DNA of 64,000 bases, taken from Pseudomonadota bacterium (GTDB taxonomy: Bacteria; Pseudomonadota; Gammaproteobacteria; Burkholderiales; Ferrovaceae). Where the stretch lies: assembly GCA_021805725.1 (NCBI GenBank), contig JAJZEH010000007.1, positions 130,028-194,027 on the forward strand. Direction: 5' to 3'. The position numbers and the translations under genes were made by a program. This document shows positions 51,023 to 64,000 of this stretch, piece after piece (the first letter of the stretch is position 1; every line of letters begins with the position of its first letter). The notes under the pieces are model-generated. The model was not told the DNA's origin. It did no database searches and was given only the letters and a program-made list of their open reading frames with translations.

Positions 51023-54000
51023 GGTGATCTGCTCTCCGTTCTGCATCCTGTTGCTGTTCTGCTGCGAGCTCCATCAAGGCCCTACGGTATTCCACAGGCA
51101 TGACCTTGACGAAGCGGGGCAGGTATTGATCCCAGTGCTCCAGGATGTCGCGAGCCCGGCCGCTGTTGGTATAGTGAAGATGATTTTCGATGAGCTTCTT
51201 CAGGAGAACGCAATCGCGTTCGCCCAGATGGTTGACCTTCACCTTGCCATGACTGTCCAGATTGCCGCGGGATTCTTCCGAGGCGCTGTCTTCTTCAGGA
51301 ATGGGTTCCAGTTCCACCATCGCGAGATTGCAGCGGTGCTCGAAGTCACCGGCTTCGTCAAGGACATAGGCTACACCGCCACTCATGCCGGCGGCAAAGT
51401 TGCGACCTGCTTCACCCAGAACCACGACGGTACCGCCGGTCATGTATTCGCAGCCATGGTCGCCCACACCTTCAACCACTGCGGTGGCGCCCGAATTGCG
51501 CACGGCGAAGCGCTCGCCTGCAACGCCACGGAAGTAGCATTCACCACCCACTGCGCCGTACAACACGGTATTGCCGACGATGATGTTTTCCTCGGGCTTG
51601 ATGGGGCAGTCGGCCGCCGGGTAAATTATGATGCGTCCGCCCGAAAGACCCTTTCCCACATAGTCGTTGGCTTCACCTTCCAGTTCCATGGTGATGCCAT
51701 GGGCAAGGAAGGCACCAAAGCTTTGCCCCGCAGTGCCGTGGGCGCGCACGACGATGGTGTCGTCGGGCAAGCCGGCGTGGCCGTGACGGCGTGCCACTTC
51801 TCCTGACAGCATGGCGCCAATCGTACGATTGACGTTGCGTACGGCAGTTTCAATGATCACGGATTGTCGTTGCTCGAGGGCAGGCTTGGCCTGAGCGATC
51901 AACTGATGGTCGAGAGCCTGCCCCAACCCATGATCCTGACGCTCCTTCCAGGAACGGGCCACGTTGCCCGGCATGTCCGGGCTGTGGAATATCCTGGAAA
52001 AATCCAGACCGCGAGCCTTCCAGTGGGAAATGCCCTGCTTCATGTCGAGCATGTCAACCCGTCCCACCATGTCGTCGAAGGTGCGAAATCCCATCTGTGC
52101 CATGTATTCGCGGACTTCTTCTGCAACGAAAAAGAAATAGTTGATGACGTGCTCGGGTTGGCCGGTGAATTTCTTGATCAATTCGGGATCCTGGGTAGCC
52201 ACGCCGACCGGGCAGGTATTGAGGTGGCATTTGCGCATCATGATGCACCCCTCGACCACCAGGGGTGCCGTGGCAAATCCGAATTCATCGGCACCCAGCA
52301 AGGCACCGACCACCACGTCGCGCCCCGTTTTCATCTGACCGTCCGCCTGGACGCAGATGCGCCCGCGCAGCCGGTTGAGCACCAGCGTTTGCTGGGTCTC
52401 GGCAAGGCCCAACTCCCACGGAGAGCCGGCATACTTGATGGAGGAAAGCGGGGAGGCGCCGGTACCGCCATCATGCCCGGAAATGGTCACATGATCTGCA
52501 TGTGCCTTGGAAACGCCTGCGGCGATGGTGCCCACGCCGATTTCGGAGACCAGCTTGACGCTGATGCGGGCGCCCGAATTGACGTTCTTGAGATCGTGGA
52601 TCAACTGTGCCAGATCTTCAATCGAGTAAATGTCGTGATGTGGTGGCGGGGAGATGAGTCCGACGCCAGGCACGGAATGACGCAGCTTGCCGATGTATTT
52701 GCTGACTTTATGCCCCGGCAGCTGGCCGCCTTCGCCAGGCTTGGCGCCTTGGGCCATCTTGATCTGGATGTCGTCTGCATTGACCAGATATTCGGCGGTG
52801 ACCCCAAAGCGACCGGAAGCGACCTGCTTGATGGCAGAACGCATGGAATCGCCATTGGGCATGGGCTTGAAGCGCTGCGGATCTTCGCCCCCTTCGCCGG
52901 TATTGGATTTGCCGCCGATGCGGTTCATTGCAATGGCCAGCGTGCTATGAGCTTCGTGGGATATGGACCCGAGGGACATGGCGCCCGTGGCAAAGCGCTT
53001 GACGATGGACTGCGCGGGTTCCACCTCGGACAGCGGGATGGGCTGGTCGGCGTGCCTGATCTCGAACAGGCCGCGCAACGTCATCAAACGCTGCGACTGG
53101 TCATTGATGGCCTTGGCGTATTCGCGGTAGGTGCTGTAGTTCCCGGTGCGTGTGGCATTCTGGAGTTTCGAGATGCTCTCGGGAGTCCACATGTGGGCTT
53201 CACCACGGATGCGATAGGCGTATTCGCCCCCCGCGTCCAGGGCATCACGGTACAACGGCGCATCGGAAAAGGCCTGCTGGTGCAGGCGCAGCGATTCTTC
53301 GGCCACTTCATTCAGGCCAATGCCTTCCACGGTACTGGCGGTGCCGACAAAGTAATGTTTGACGAACTCGGAGTTGAGCCCGATGGCTTCAAAAATCTGT
53401 GCGCCGCAGTAGGACTGGTAGGTGGAGATGCCCATTTTGGACATGACCTTGAGCAACCCCTTCGAAACGGCCTTGACATAGCGCTTGCGGGCTTCCTTGA
53501 GCTCCAGGTCCTGGGGCAGGTAATGGCCCAGGACGGCCAGGGTTTCAAAGGCCAGGTAGGGATGTATGGCCTCGGCTCCGTAGCCTGCAAGCAGGGCAAA
53601 GTGGTGCACTTCGCGGGCGGAACCCGTTTCGACGACGATGCCGGTGCTGGTGCGCAAGCCGTTTTTCACCAGATGATGGTGCACTGCGGCAGTGGCCAGC
53701 AGCGCGGGAACGGCCATCTGATCTGCATTCATGTCGCGATCGGACAGGATCAGGATGTTGCTGCCCTGACGCACTGCAGCCAATACGGACTGACAGAGTG
53801 TCTCCAGGGCGCGCGCCATACCTGTCGCACCCTCGGCGACCGGGTAGCACATGGATAGCGTTGCAGAGCGGAACTGACCCTGGGTGTAGTCGGAAATCAC
53901 CCTGATCTTTTCCATGTCTTCCGGCGTCAGGACCGGCTGACTGACCTCCAGGCGAGGCTGGGGATCGGCCGCATCAAAGCCCAGCAAATTAGGGCGTGGC

Positions 54001-55646
54001 CCGATGAAGGACACCAGGGACATCACCAGTTCTTCGCGAATGGGGTCAATGGGGGGATTGGTGACCTGGGCAAACAGCTGCCTGAAATACTGGTAGAGCG
54101 ACTTCGGCCGATTCGAGAGTACGGCCAGCGGGGTGTCGTCACCCATGGAACCGACAGCCTCCTGGCCGCTTGCCGCCATGGGGGCGAGCAGGAACTTGAG
54201 TTCCTCTTCGGTGTAGCCAAAAGCCTGTTGCCGATCCAGCAGCGAGACCCTCGACGCCTGCGGGGCCGTTGCGGTAGCCGCGGGAAGATCTTCGATGCGG
54301 GTCTGTGTTTTGGACAGCCACTGGCGGTAGGGGTGCGCGGCTGACAGTTGTTGCTTGAGCTCGCCATCGCTGACGATGCGACCCTGTTCCAGATCGATCA
54401 GGAGCATTTTGCCCGGTTGGAGGCGCCATTTCTTGATGATTTTATGCTGCGGGATATCCAGCACACCCATTTCCGACGCCATCAACACGATGTCGTCGAT
54501 GGTCTGCAAATAGCGTGCGGGTCGCAGTCCGTTCCGGTCCAGGGTGGCGCCAATCTGGCGGCCATCGGTGAAGGCCACGGCAGCAGGCCCGTCCCAGGGT
54601 TCCATCAGGGCTGCATGGTATTCGTAGTAAGCGCGTCGCTCTTCGTCCATCAGCGGGTTGCCGGCCCAGGCTTCGGGAATCAGCATGGTCATGGCCTGCA
54701 CCAGCGGATATCCCCCAGCCACCAGCAATTCCAGCGCGTTGTCGAAACAGGCCGAATCCGACTGGCCTTCCACGATGAGTGGCCAGATCTTGTCCAGGTC
54801 TTCGCCCAGGAACGAAGATGCAGTGGCCCCACGGCGGGCGGCCATCCAGTTGACGTTGCCGCGCAGGGTGTTGATTTCACCGTTGTGGGCAATCATGCGG
54901 AAGGGATGGGCCAGATCCCAGGTGGGGAACGTGTTGGTGGAAAAACGCTGGTGCACCAGGGCGAGGGCAGAGACCATGGCAGGATCGTTCAGATCGCCAT
55001 AATACTGGCCTACCTGGTCTGCAAGCAGCATTCCCTTGTAGATCAAGGTGCGTGACGAGAGGGAGGGCAGGTAAAACTGGGTGCGCCCCATGCCTTGCCT
55101 TGCAACCAGATGTTCGGCGCGCTTGCGCAGCACGAACAGTTTGCGTTCAAAGGCGTTCTGATCGGGACATTGCGGTCCGCGCGCCAGGAAAAGCTGCCGG
55201 ATCACGGGTTCCACCAGCTTGACGCTTTCACCCAGGCCGTTATTGTTGGTGGGGACGTCGCGCCAGCCCAGGACGATCTGTCCTTCCTCGGTGGCGCATT
55301 GCGTCAGGGTTTTCTCGCAGGCCGCGCGTGCTGCCGCGTCCTGGGGCAAAAACACCATCCCAACGGCATATTCGCCCTGGGCTGGCAGGCTGATTTGGAG
55401 CGCAGCGGCTTCCTTGCGCAGAAATGCGTCCGGCATTTGAATCAGGATTCCTGCGCCATCGCCAGCCAACGGATCCGCCCCCGTGGCACCGCGGTGCGTC
55501 AGGTTTTCCAGGATCTTGAGCCCCTGCTGGACAATGGCATGGCTCCGGACCCCCTTGATGTGGGCGACAAAACCCACACCACAGGCATCGTGTTCGTGGG
55601 CAGGGTCATACAAGCCCTGACGGGGGGGCGTCGAAACGTGGTTCAA
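51015..55646 (-). CDS. gltB: Glutamate synthase large subunit
   Basis: A 1543-residue enzyme that makes two glutamates from glutamine and 2-oxoglutarate. The start is TTG at 55646, with AGAGG nine bases upstream. An N-terminal propeptide of about 21 residues precedes Cys22 ([13 protein letters not shown]), the class II glutaminase nucleophile. The FMN synthase domain contains [18 protein letters not shown] and [19 protein letters not shown]. The [3Fe-4S] cysteines are in [18 protein letters not shown]. The C-terminal GXGXG-type beta-helix covers about 1280-1480. Nitrogen assimilation is thus clustered with heme and shikimate genes, as usual in betaproteobacteria. Confidence 0.98.
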   Translation of the reverse strand: MNHVSTPPRQGLYDPAHEHDACGVGFVAHIKGVRSHAIVQQGLKILENLTHRGATGADPLAGDGAGILIQMPDAFLRKEAAALQISLPAQGEYAVGMVFLPQDAAARAACEKTLTQCATEEGQIVLGWRDVPTNNNGLGESVKLVEPVIRQLFLARGPQCPDQNAFERKLFVLRKRAEHLVARQGMGRTQFYLPSLSSRTLIYKGMLLADQVGQYYGDLNDPAMVSALALVHQRFSTNTFPTWDLAHPFRMIAHNGEINTLRGNVNWMAARRGATASSFLGEDLDKIWPLIVEGQSDSACFDNALELLVAGGYPLVQAMTMLIPEAWAGNPLMDEERRAYYEYHAALMEPWDGPAAVAFTDGRQIGATLDRNGLRPARYLQTIDDIVLMASEMGVLDIPQHKIIKKWRLQPGKMLLIDLEQGRIVSDGELKQQLSAAHPYRQWLSKTQTRIEDLPAATATAPQASRVSLLDRQQAFGYTEEELKFLLAPMAASGQEAVGSMGDDTPLAVLSNRPKSLYQYFRQLFAQVTNPPIDPIREELVMSLVSFIGPRPNLLGFDAADPQPRLEVSQPVLTPEDMEKIRVISDYTQGQFRSATLSMCYPVAEGATGMARALETLCQSVLAAVRQGSNILILSDRDMNADQMAVPALLATAAVHHHLVKNGLRTSTGIVVETGSAREVHHFALLAGYGAEAIHPYLAFETLAVLGHYLPQDLELKEARKRYVKAVSKGLLKVMSKMGISTYQSYCGAQIFEAIGLNSEFVKHYFVGTASTVEGIGLNEVAEESLRLHQQAFSDAPLYRDALDAGGEYAYRIRGEAHMWTPESISKLQNATRTGNYSTYREYAKAINDQSQRLMTLRGLFEIRHADQPIPLSEVEPAQSIVKRFATGAMSLGSISHEAHSTLAIAMNRIGGKSNTGEGGEDPQRFKPMPNGDSMRSAIKQVASGRFGVTAEYLVNADDIQIKMAQGAKPGEGGQLPGHKVSKYIGKLRHSVPGVGLISPPPHHDIYSIEDLAQLIHDLKNVNSGARISVKLVSEIGVGTIAAGVSKAHADHVTISGHDGGTGASPLSSIKYAGSPWELGLAETQQTLVLNRLRGRICVQADGQMKTGRDVVVGALLGADEFGFATAPLVVEGCIMMRKCHLNTCPVGVATQDPELIKKFTGQPEHVINYFFFVAEEVREYMAQMGFRTFDDMVGRVDMLDMKQGISHWKARGLDFSRIFHSPDMPGNVARSWKERQDHGLGQALDHQLIAQAKPALEQRQSVIIETAVRNVNRTIGAMLSGEVARRHGHAGLPDDTIVVRAHGTAGQSFGAFLAHGITMELEGEANDYVGKGLSGGRIIIYPAADCPIKPEENIIVGNTVLYGAVGGECYFRGVAGERFAVRNSGATAVVEGVGDHGCEYMTGGTVVVLGEAGRNFAAGMSGGVAYVLDEAGDFEHRCNLAMVELEPIPEEDSASEESRGNLDSHGKVKVNHLGERDCVLLKKLIENHLHYTNSGRARDILEHWDQYLPRFVKVMPVEYRRALMELAAEQQQDAERRADHHG

Positions 55647-55777
55647 TCGAGTAACCTCTGCGTTTTCAAATGATCAAGTGCAAGGGGGCGCCGGAGTCAA
55701 ACCGCAGGCGAAGGCAGGGCTGTACGTGTACGCACCGGGCATAGGATGATACAGCCATCCCCCTTGCGGGGCAACAT
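55647..55777. other. gltB upstream region (aroB-gltB gap)
   Basis: A 131-base gap on the minus-strand operon between aroB and gltB, holding the gltB ribosome site and TTG start. No clear terminator or unambiguous promoter pair was found, so gltB may be transcribed partly from aroKB. Confidence 0.4.
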
Positions 55778-56896
55778 TCAGGCTGGAGATTCCGCGGCGC
55801 TACCTATAAAACGGCCCTGATTGGGCGTGAGTACCGCAGCTACGGATTCGGCCGGGGCCTCCTGGGTGAGTATGGCCCGACCCAGGCCTTTGAGCAGTAC
55901 GAAGCGAAGTTTCCCAGCCTCGACCTTCTTGTCCGAAGCCATGAGATCAAGATAGCGCGCAACCCCGAGGTTTGGGGCGCGGCAGGGCAATCCCGCCCTG
56001 AGCATCAGCGATTCAATGCGCGCCACATCTGCCGGACCAATCCAGCCCATGCGTTGCGAGAGATCGGCCGCCAGCAGGGTTCCTGCCGCCACCGCTTCGC
56101 CATGCAGCCAGGTGCCGTAGCCGGTACCGGCTTCGATGGCGTGCCCAAAGGTATGGCCCAGGTTGAGTAATGCGCGTACCCCCGTGGTTTCAAACTCATC
56201 CATGGCCACGACTTCAGCCTTGTTGCGACAGGCTTCCAGAATGGCCTGGCCAAGGATGTCCGGGTCGCGCTGGATCAGGGCCTCCAGATGCTGGTCCAGC
56301 CAGTCCAGAAACGGCAGATCCCGAATCAGCCCATATTTGACGATTTCGGCAACACCGGAACGGAATTCGCGCACGGGCAGCGTGTCCAGCGTCCCTGTGT
56401 CGGCCAGGACCAGGCGGGGTTGGTGGAAGGAGCCAATCAGATTCTTGCCCAGCAGATGATTGATCCCGGTCTTTCCACCCACCGAAGAATCCACCTGGGC
56501 CAGCAACGTCGTAGGCACCTGGATGAGCGGAACGCCGCGCAGGAAAGTGGCCGCGGCAAAACCGGCCAGGTCGCCGATCACGCCCCCGCCGAGAGCGATA
56601 ATGGTGGTATTGCGCTCACAGCGGTGGGCAAGCAGCGCATCGTGAATCTGGTGAAGTGACTCGCGCGTTTTGTAGGCTTCGCCATCAGGCAGAACGATGG
56701 ACATGCAACGAACGCCTGCGTCGGTGAGCGTGCGCTGCAATGTCTCGAGGTAGAGCGGGGCCACCGTGGTATTGGTGACAATGGCCACGTCAGGGCGTGT
56801 CAGGTGGGGCAGGATCAGGTCGGCGCGGCTGAGCAGGCCAGGCCCAATGTGGATGGGATAGGGTGCCCCGGCGAGGTCAACGGTCAAGGTTTTCAT
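55778..56896 (-). CDS. aroB: 3-dehydroquinate synthase
   Basis: A 372-residue NAD- and metal-dependent enzyme of the shikimate pathway. The start at 56896 ([18 protein letters not shown]) fits the family. Conserved motifs are [53 protein letters not shown] and [13 protein letters not shown], with histidine metal ligands. It overlaps aroK by 20 bases. Upstream in-frame starts would lie in aroK and are rejected. The C-terminus is slightly longer than E. coli AroB (362). Confidence 0.97.
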   Translation of the reverse strand: MKTLTVDLAGAPYPIHIGPGLLSRADLILPHLTRPDVAIVTNTTVAPLYLETLQRTLTDAGVRCMSIVLPDGEAYKTRESLHQIHDALLAHRCERNTTIIALGGGVIGDLAGFAAATFLRGVPLIQVPTTLLAQVDSSVGGKTGINHLLGKNLIGSFHQPRLVLADTGTLDTLPVREFRSGVAEIVKYGLIRDLPFLDWLDQHLEALIQRDPDILGQAILEACRNKAEVVAMDEFETTGVRALLNLGHTFGHAIEAGTGYGTWLHGEAVAAGTLLAADLSQRMGWIGPADVARIESLMLRAGLPCRAPNLGVARYLDLMASDKKVEAGKLRFVLLKGLGRAILTQEAPAESVAAVLTPNQGRFIGSAAESPA

Positions 56897-57419
56897 GGAT
56901 ATTCTGTCGGGCAATTTCAGTTTCCAGTTGGGCCACCAGTCGTTGTACGCTCTGGTGCGCGGTATCAATGACGATATGAGCGGTCTGCAGGTAAAGTGGA
57001 TCTCGCTGTTCGTAGAGTTGCTGCAGGCGGGCCCTGGGGTCGTCAGTCTGCAGCAGGGGCCGTGAGCGGTCGTGGCGCGTGCGATGCCAGAGGTCTTCGG
57101 CAGAGGCGCGCAGGTAGATGACGGTGCCATGCTGGCGTAGCCGTTCGCGGGTTGTGGAGCTCAGGACGGCGCCACCGCCCGTGGCCAGGACAATCCCCTG
57201 GCGCTCGACCAGTTGTGCGATGACATCTTCTTCGCGCAGACGGAAGCCTGCCTCGCCTTCCAGTTCGAAAATTGTGGCAATGCGAACCCCGGTCCTGGCC
57301 TCGATTTCCTGGTCGGAATCCACAAAAGCCAACTGCATGCGGCGGGCCAGTGCGCGTCCGACCGTTGTCTTGCCGGCACCCATCAGGCCAACCAAAAAAA
57401 AATTGCGATCTTCGTTCAT
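56877..57419 (-). CDS. aroK: Shikimate kinase
   Basis: A 180-residue kinase that phosphorylates shikimate with ATP. The start at 57419 ([28 protein letters not shown]) holds the P-loop. [11 protein letters not shown] and GGGAVL bind substrate, and the lid arginine region RHDRSRPLL is typical. It faces the ponA gene across 59 bases and overlaps aroB. An upstream in-frame start at 57488 would extend into ponA and is not supported. Confidence 0.97.
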   Translation of the reverse strand: MNEDRNFFLVGLMGAGKTTVGRALARRMQLAFVDSDQEIEARTGVRIATIFELEGEAGFRLREEDVIAQLVERQGIVLATGGGAVLSSTTRERLRQHGTVIYLRASAEDLWHRTRHDRSRPLLQTDDPRARLQQLYEQRDPLYLQTAHIVIDTAHQSVQRLVAQLETEIARQNIHENLDR

Positions 57420-57478
57420 CCCACCATTGTATCCGAGCGACCCCTTATAATGCGGTTCAGTCCATAGATGAGTGCGCC

Positions 57479-59737
57479 ATGTCGCCACGAAGCTTTCTTT
57501 ATCCTTTGGCCGTTCTGGCTACCCTGGGTCTGGTGGGGCTGGGAATTATCGTGCTGACACTGGCCCTGTTGTACCCCAATCTTCCCAGTCTGGAGACCAT
57601 GACGGATTATCGTCCCAAGGTTCCATTGCGGATATTCACCGCCGACGACCAGTTGATTGGCGAGTTTGGCGAGGAGCGCCGCGCCGTGCTGAAGCTTCAA
57701 GCCGTGCCATTGCGGATGCGCCAAGCCATCCTGGCTGCCGAAGATGACCGTTTTTACCAGCATGGTGCGGTGGATTACCAGGGCGTGATGCGTGCCTTTC
57801 TGGCCAATGTGTTCTCGGCCAGCGCCAAGGAGGGAGCCAGTACCATCACCATGCAGGTGGCGCGCAACTTTTTCCTCAGCAACGAGAAGACTTACGCGCG
57901 CAAATTGTCTGAAGTGCTCCTGGCCTACAAGATCGAGAGCAATTTGAGCAAGGACCAGATTCTCGAGCTCTACATCAACCAGATTTACCTGGGGCAACGG
58001 GCTTATGGATTCGGGGCAGCGGCCTATGTCTATTACGGCCGGCCCCTGGATCAGCTGGGCGTTGCCGAAATGGCCATGCTGGCCGGGTTGCCAAAGGCGC
58101 CCTCGCGTTACAACCCCGTCATCAACCCCAAACGCGCCGCGTTGCGCCAACAGTATGTATTACGGCGCATGCATGAACTCAAATTCATCAGCGATGCCGA
58201 GTACAACGAAGCCCTCCACCACCCGGGCCATGTCACGCCATTCCATTCGGGCTTTCTGCTCAAGGCGGATTATGTTGCCGAAATGGCGCGTCAGTACATG
58301 GTGCAGGCTTACGGTGACGAGGTGTACAACAAGGGGTACAAAGTGGTGACGACCCTGCTGAAAGCGGACCAGGATGCAGCCTATCGGGCCGTACGCCAGG
58401 GGGTCATGGACTATGATCGGCGCCATGGCTATCGTGGTCCGGAGGATTACGTGGAACTTGCCGCTTCCGGGGTCTCCGAAGAAGATCTGGAGGATGCCTT
58501 GTCGGATGTGGAAGCGAGCGATGACCTCTACCCCGGGGTCGTGATGGAGGCATCCGACAGGGAAGTCAGGGTTTACGTCAAATCCACCGGCATGATTTCC
58601 ATCAAGGGCGAGGGGCTTTCCTTTGCCAGACCGGGCTTGAGCCCCAAGGCGCCTTCTGATCAGCAAATTCGCAGAGGGGCCATCGTTCGCGTCAATCATG
58701 ACGACAAGGGGGACTGGCAGATTGCCCAGTATCCCAACGTAGAAGCCGCACTGGTCTCGCTGGATAGCCACAACGGCGCCATTCGCGCGCTGGTAGGCGG
58801 GTTCGACTTCAATCAGAACAAGTACAACCACGTCACCCAGGCTTACCGTCAGCCAGGTTCCAGCTTCAAGCCCTTCATCTACTCGGCAGCACTGGAAAAG
58901 GGGTTTACGCCAGCGACACTCGTCAATGACACCCCCTTTTCCGTGGATCCTGCGCAAAATGGCGGGGAAGCTTGGGAGCCCCATAACTACGAAGACGAGT
59001 ATCTGGGGCCGATCCGATTGCGTGTGGCTCTGGCCAAATCCAAGAACATGGTGGCCATTCGCGTGCTGCAAGCGATAACGCCGGCTTATGCGCACCAGTA
59101 CATCACGCGCTTTGGTTTTGATCCCGACAAGCATCAGCCCTACCTCAGCATGGCGCTGGGGTCTGGCTCGGCGAGCCCCCTTCAGATGGCAGGAGCTTAT
59201 GCCATTTTTGCCAACGGCGGCTTCAGGGTTAAACCTTTCTTCATCGACAGGATCCTGGATGCGCGTGGAACCGTGATCAGCCAAAATCGGCAGGTGGCAG
59301 CCGGCGAAGGTGCCGAACAGGTCATCGATCCTCGCAATGCATTCATCATGACCAGCATGATGCGCGACGTCATCCGCATGGGGACGGCCACAAAGGCGCT
59401 GAGTCTGGGGCGGCAGGACCTTGCGGGCAAGACGGGGACCACCAACGACCATGTGGATGCGTGGTTTACGGGTTTCCAGCCCAGTTTGGTGGCCGTGGCC
59501 TGGGTGGGATTCGACAAGCCGGCGTCTTTGGGAGCCAGGGAAACGGGGGCTCAGGCGGCACTGCCCATCTGGATTTCGTACATGGAGCGCGCCTTGCGCA
59601 CCATTCCGGAAAGCCTTCAGGTCGTGCCACCGGGTATTACCACCATGAGTATCGATCCTGTCACAGGGAAGCCTGACGAGACGGGCGCCGACCGCATTAC
59701 CGAATATTTTTACTCAGAGCCTGCCAAAGTCAATTAA
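57479..59737 (+). CDS. ponA: Penicillin-binding protein 1A
   Basis: A 752-residue bifunctional peptidoglycan synthase anchored in the inner membrane. An N-terminal helix at about residues 9-35 is followed by the GT51 glycosyltransferase with catalytic glutamate in [23 protein letters not shown] and [25 protein letters not shown]. The transpeptidase has [12 protein letters not shown] (SxxK), SKNM (SxN) and KTGTTN (KTG). The start at 57479 has only a weak ribosome site. A good -10, TATAAT, lies at 57446-57451 in the gap it shares with aroK. Confidence 0.96.
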   Translation: MSPRSFLYPLAVLATLGLVGLGIIVLTLALLYPNLPSLETMTDYRPKVPLRIFTADDQLIGEFGEERRAVLKLQAVPLRMRQAILAAEDDRFYQHGAVDYQGVMRAFLANVFSASAKEGASTITMQVARNFFLSNEKTYARKLSEVLLAYKIESNLSKDQILELYINQIYLGQRAYGFGAAAYVYYGRPLDQLGVAEMAMLAGLPKAPSRYNPVINPKRAALRQQYVLRRMHELKFISDAEYNEALHHPGHVTPFHSGFLLKADYVAEMARQYMVQAYGDEVYNKGYKVVTTLLKADQDAAYRAVRQGVMDYDRRHGYRGPEDYVELAASGVSEEDLEDALSDVEASDDLYPGVVMEASDREVRVYVKSTGMISIKGEGLSFARPGLSPKAPSDQQIRRGAIVRVNHDDKGDWQIAQYPNVEAALVSLDSHNGAIRALVGGFDFNQNKYNHVTQAYRQPGSSFKPFIYSAALEKGFTPATLVNDTPFSVDPAQNGGEAWEPHNYEDEYLGPIRLRVALAKSKNMVAIRVLQAITPAYAHQYITRFGFDPDKHQPYLSMALGSGSASPLQMAGAYAIFANGGFRVKPFFIDRILDARGTVISQNRQVAAGEGAEQVIDPRNAFIMTSMMRDVIRMGTATKALSLGRQDLAGKTGTTNDHVDAWFTGFQPSLVAVAWVGFDKPASLGARETGAQAALPIWISYMERALRTIPESLQVVPPGITTMSIDPVTGKPDETGADRITEYFYSEPAKVN

Positions 59738-59753
59738 ACCTACAGGAGCGGTC

Positions 59754-61383
<1,630 letters not shown>

Positions 61384-61390
61384 TTAACCG

Positions 61391-61515
61391 ACCTTGGGTA
61401 CTCTGACAACTGGTTGGTGCAAGATCCAACGCCTGTCTTCTCCCTAGGGCAGGCAGTTGCCACTTTGAATGGCATTCGCCCCTGTGATGCGTTCCCCGCC
61501 ACAGGGGCATTTTTT
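61391..61515 (+). ncRNA. Structured RNA candidate between hemB and engB
   Basis: On the plus strand, opposite to both flanking genes, this region folds into a compact set of helices. P1 is AACTG-like pairing of 61407-61411 with 61455-61459. P2 is GTTGG (61413-61417) with CCAAC (61426-61430). P3 is GCCTG (61431-61435) with CAGGC (61450-61454), extendable by three more pairs. P2 and P3 abut and P3 abuts P1, a tight three-way junction. TGCCA (61458-61462) can instead pair with TGGCA (61470-61474), which would break P1. A strong terminator follows. No convincing promoter was seen. The same region serves as leader DNA of hemB on the other strand, so a hemB-linked element is also possible. Confidence 0.5.
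61478..61515 (+). terminator. Strong rho-independent terminator (plus strand)
   Basis: GCCCCTGTG (61478-61486) pairs perfectly with CACAGGGGC (61500-61508), followed by A and six T (61510-61515). This only terminates rightward transcripts. Both flanking genes run leftward, so its purpose must be a plus-strand RNA that starts upstream. Confidence 0.85.
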
Positions 61516-61520
61516 CGGGT

Positions 61521-62123
61521 TCAAGCCTGCTGCGGCTGGTACAGGCGGGCGATTGCCGCATCAGCAGCTTCCAGTCCTTCCCGGGACACGCTCGAAAATG
61601 CAATGACTTCAAGACGTTGTCCAAAATCTGCCAGGTTTTCCCTGACTTCGCGCAGGATCTGGAGCTTGGCACCCCGCCCCAGCTTGTCTGACTTGGTCAG
61701 TAACACCACCACGGGTTTGCCACTGGGTAAAAACCAGTCCAGGAGCTGACGATCCAGATCTGTCAGCGGGTGCCGGATGTCCATCAGAACCACCAGGCCA
61801 CGCAGTGATTTTCGGGCCACCAGATAGTCGGAAAGCAGGACTTGCCAGTGATGCTTGACGGCCAGGGGCACCTTGGCGTAGCCGTAGCCGGGCAAGTCCA
61901 CCAGATACCGCTGCTCCCCCAGACTGAAGAAATTGATGTGCTGGGTACGCCCGGGCGTCTTGCTGGTGTACGCCAGTCGTGAGCGATTGGCCAACACATT
62001 GATGGCGCTGGATTTTCCGGCGTTGGATCGGCCGGCAAAGGCCACTTCCACCCCATCATCCGGGGGCAGTCCTGCCCAGTCGTTGGCCGTGGTGAAGAAT
62101 TCGGCTTTCTGGAAGAGCGACAT
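61521..62123 (-). CDS. engB: Ribosome biogenesis GTPase YihA/YsxC
   Basis: A 200-residue GTPase for large-subunit assembly. G-motifs are present: [44 protein letters not shown]. The C-terminal part ([18 protein letters not shown]) fits the family. Start at 62123 has the typical N-terminus [15 protein letters not shown]. It lies 5 bases after hemL on the same strand. Confidence 0.96.
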   Translation of the reverse strand: MSLFQKAEFFTTANDWAGLPPDDGVEVAFAGRSNAGKSSAINVLANRSRLAYTSKTPGRTQHINFFSLGEQRYLVDLPGYGYAKVPLAVKHHWQVLLSDYLVARKSLRGLVVLMDIRHPLTDLDRQLLDWFLPSGKPVVVLLTKSDKLGRGAKLQILREVRENLADFGQRLEVIAFSSVSREGLEAADAAIARLYQPQQA

Positions 62124-62128
62124 GGCTG

Positions 62129-63412
62129 CTAATCGAGATGCGTGAACACGGTTTTTGCCGCATCCAGCGTTTGTTCCAGCTCGGCCGTGCCGTGCACGGA
62201 AGACACAAAGCCCGCTTCAAAGGCGGAAGGTGCAAGGTAGACGCCCGCATCCAGCATGCCGTGAAAAAAGTGCTTGAAGCGTTCCTTGTCCGAGGTCAGG
62301 ACTTCACCCAGATGGGTGGGCAACGCCTCCCTGAAGTAGAGGCCAAACATGCCGCCTAGGGAACAGCTCGAGAGGGCGAATCCGTGTTGCTGTCCAATGC
62401 GCACAATCCCTTCCGTGAGGGCACGGGTCATTTCGCCCAGACGGTCGTAAAGCCCGGGCTCCATGGCCAGTTTGAGATTGACGAGTCCCGCCGTCACTGC
62501 AACGGGGTTGCCCGAGAGCGTGCCCGCTTGATACACGGGCCCCAGCGGTGCCAGATATTGCATGATGTCGCGGCGACCTCCAAAGGCAGCCAGTGGCATG
62601 CCGCCGCCGATGACCTTGCCCAGTGTGGTCAGGTCAGGACAAATGCCGTAAATGGACTGCGCCCCACCCAGGGCCACCCTGAAACCGGACATGACTTCGT
62701 CGAAAATCAGCAGGGCGCCATGGGCCTCGGTCAGTTGGCGCATGCGTGTCAGAAATTCGGGCCGGGGAAGGACCATGTTCATGTTGCCGGCCACCGGTTC
62801 CACGATGACCGCCGCGATGGTGTCGCCCGCCTGCGCAAAGAGGGATTCCAGCTGGGGGATATCGTTATAGTTCAGCACGATGGTGTGGGCCGCCAATTCC
62901 GCCGGAACGCCACCCGAGTCGGGCTGGCCAAAGGTCAATGCGCCCGAACCTGCCTTGACGAGCAAAGCATCGCCGTGGCCATGGTAGCAGCCGTCGAATT
63001 TGACGATCTTGCTGCGTCCGGTAAACCCTCGCGCCAGACGAATGGCGCTCATGGTGGCTTCGGTGCCCGAACTGGTCAGGCGGACCTGTTCGATGGACGG
63101 GACGAGGCGGCAGACCAACTCGGCCAGTTCAATTTCAAGCTCGGTGGGCGCGCCAAAACTCAGTCCCTTGCCGGCGATTTCGCGAACGGCCTCAATGATT
63201 GCCGGGTGGGCGTGGCCGTGCAGCAGTGGGCCCCAGGAACATACATAATCGATATATTCACGGCCATCCGCGTCCCAAACACGGGGGCCCACCCCACGTT
63301 CAAGGAAGCGTGGCACACCGCCCACCGCCCGAAATGCGCGAACGGGCGAATTGACGCCACCGGGAATGTGGAGTTGGGCGCGATCAAAAAGCTGGTCGTT
63401 GAAACGGGTCAT
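62129..63412 (-). CDS. hemL: Glutamate-1-semialdehyde 2,1-aminomutase
   Basis: A 427-residue PLP enzyme making 5-aminolevulinate in the C5 heme pathway. The start at 63412 ([27 protein letters not shown]) fits the family. PLP contacts lie in [34 protein letters not shown], and the Schiff-base lysine is in [19 protein letters not shown] longer frame to 63499 overlaps thiE and is rejected. It overlaps the thiE 3' end by 29 bases. Confidence 0.97.
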   Translation of the reverse strand: MTRFNDQLFDRAQLHIPGGVNSPVRAFRAVGGVPRFLERGVGPRVWDADGREYIDYVCSWGPLLHGHAHPAIIEAVREIAGKGLSFGAPTELEIELAELVCRLVPSIEQVRLTSSGTEATMSAIRLARGFTGRSKIVKFDGCYHGHGDALLVKAGSGALTFGQPDSGGVPAELAAHTIVLNYNDIPQLESLFAQAGDTIAAVIVEPVAGNMNMVLPRPEFLTRMRQLTEAHGALLIFDEVMSGFRVALGGAQSIYGICPDLTTLGKVIGGGMPLAAFGGRRDIMQYLAPLGPVYQAGTLSGNPVAVTAGLVNLKLAMEPGLYDRLGEMTRALTEGIVRIGQQHGFALSSCSLGGMFGLYFREALPTHLGEVLTSDKERFKHFFHGMLDAGVYLAPSAFEAGFVSSVHGTAELEQTLDAAKTVFTHLD

Positions 63413-64000
63413 GGCGTCCTTGAAAATGATGGTTGAATTGGCGGGCCGTTTCCGAAATATCGGGGGCCTCGAACAGGGCTGAAATGACGGCCACCGCATC
63501 GGCGCCGGCCGCGACCAGGGTATCCACCTGATCCAGATCTATGCCGCCGATGGCAACGATCGGGATATCAAGCCGGCGGCGGGCTTCGCGCAGCAGGGGC
63601 AGGGTGGCACGCGCTGCGCCGGGCTTGGTCCGGGAGGGGAAAAAACTGCCAAAAGCAACATAGCTGGCCCCGGCCCGTTGTGCTTCCAGTGCCAGCTCGA
63701 GCGAATCGTAGCAGGAAATCCCCACTAAAAGCGGGCGCTCACTTTCAGAATGCCCCTTATTCCAAGAGGTGCTGTCATCGCGGCCCAGATGGACTCCAGC
63801 GGCGTTACAGGCGCGTGCCAAGGCGATGTCGTCGTTAACGATGAGGGCCACGCCCTGGCGTTTGCATTGCAGTGCCAGAGCCTGTGCCTGCGCTTCGCGC
63901 AGTGAGGGTGCAAGGGTTTTGGCGCGGTACTGCAGTACGGTTACCCCCCCGTCGATGGCCTGCTGAACCTGGCCGAGCAGACGGGTCGTATCCGCAATTT
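63384..64000 (-). CDS. thiE: Thiamine-phosphate synthase, 5' end beyond window
   Basis: Partial gene, open to the right edge, with about 204 residues visible. It joins the thiazole and pyrimidine halves of thiamine. Family motifs are [37 protein letters not shown] with the pyrophosphate-binding region, [34 protein letters not shown] and [32 protein letters not shown]. Only the first few residues should be missing. Its 3' end overlaps hemL, so both are likely co-transcribed. Confidence 0.95.
   Translation of the reverse strand, partial: IADTTRLLGQVQQAIDGGVTVLQYRAKTLAPSLREAQAQALALQCKRQGVALIVNDDIALARACNAAGVHLGRDDSTSWNKGHSESERPLLVGISCYDSLELALEAQRAGASYVAFGSFFPSRTKPGAARATLPLLREARRRLDIPIVAIGGIDLDQVDTLVAAGADAVAVISALFEAPDISETARQFNHHFQGRHDPFQRPAF

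Noticed and set aside
51864..53858. Open frame of 664 codons on the plus strand opposite gltB
   Set aside because: Shadow of the highly biased gltB codons; low-complexity His/Gly-rich product with no family match.
61478..61515. Terminator of engB
   Set aside because: The T-run lies on the plus strand after the stem; in the engB direction the stem is followed by GAATGCC with no T-run.

Overview
The window looks like a betaproteobacterial chromosome segment around the replication origin. The support is gene content and order: gyrB-dnaN-dnaA on the minus strand facing rpmH-rnpA-yidD-yidC-mnmE on the plus strand, then mnmG-rsmG-parA-parB and the full atpIBEFHAGDC operon with glmU. There is also a def-fmt-rsmB-DUF4390-ntrY-ntrX block opposite dprA-smg-topA, and an aroK-aroB-gltB-gltD-hemE-priA block. 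I do not name a genus. No rRNA, tRNA, CRISPR array, prophage or transposase was seen, and no gene-free stretch exceeds about 270 bases.

Layout. From 1 to 9781 (minus strand) there is a cell-surface polysaccharide cluster: two tandem OafA-type acyltransferases (the first cut by the window edge), an FkbM methyltransferase, a glycosyltransferase, a beta-propeller/GT2 fusion, an O-antigen-ligase-like protein and a GT4-like glycosyltransferase. It is joined by overlapping start and stop codons to ntrX, ntrY, a DUF4390 gene, rsmB, fmt and def (to 16446). dprA, smg and topA run the other way (16518-20626). A lone GT2 gene sits between topA and gyrB. gyrB, dnaN and dnaA follow, with DnaA boxes on both sides of dnaA. 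The plus strand then carries ribosomal protein L34, RNase P protein, membrane insertion (yidD, yidC), tRNA modification (mnmE, mnmG), 16S methylation (rsmG), chromosome partition (parAB, with two parS-like sites at 30482-30527), the F1Fo ATP synthase operon and glmU (to 43112).

From 43119 to 57419 the minus strand carries dsbA, an FtsN-like SPOR protein, argS, priA, hemE, gltD, gltB, aroB and aroK. ponA (PBP1A) and a small protein of unknown function run on the plus strand to 60362. The window ends with hemB, engB, hemL and a partial thiE on the minus strand. Heme synthesis is represented by hemE, hemB and hemL.

The points most worth checking are: a structured RNA candidate with a strong rho-independent terminator between hemB and engB; a 1.17-kb exact repeat shared by the two acyltransferase genes, whose SGNH halves differ; an NtrX whose AAA+ domain has lost its ATPase and sigma-54 motifs; two genes (rnpA, glmU) whose conserved N-termini require a CTG start; a 32-bp perfect palindrome holding a parS site upstream of a mnmG promoter; and a propeller/glycosyltransferase fusion.
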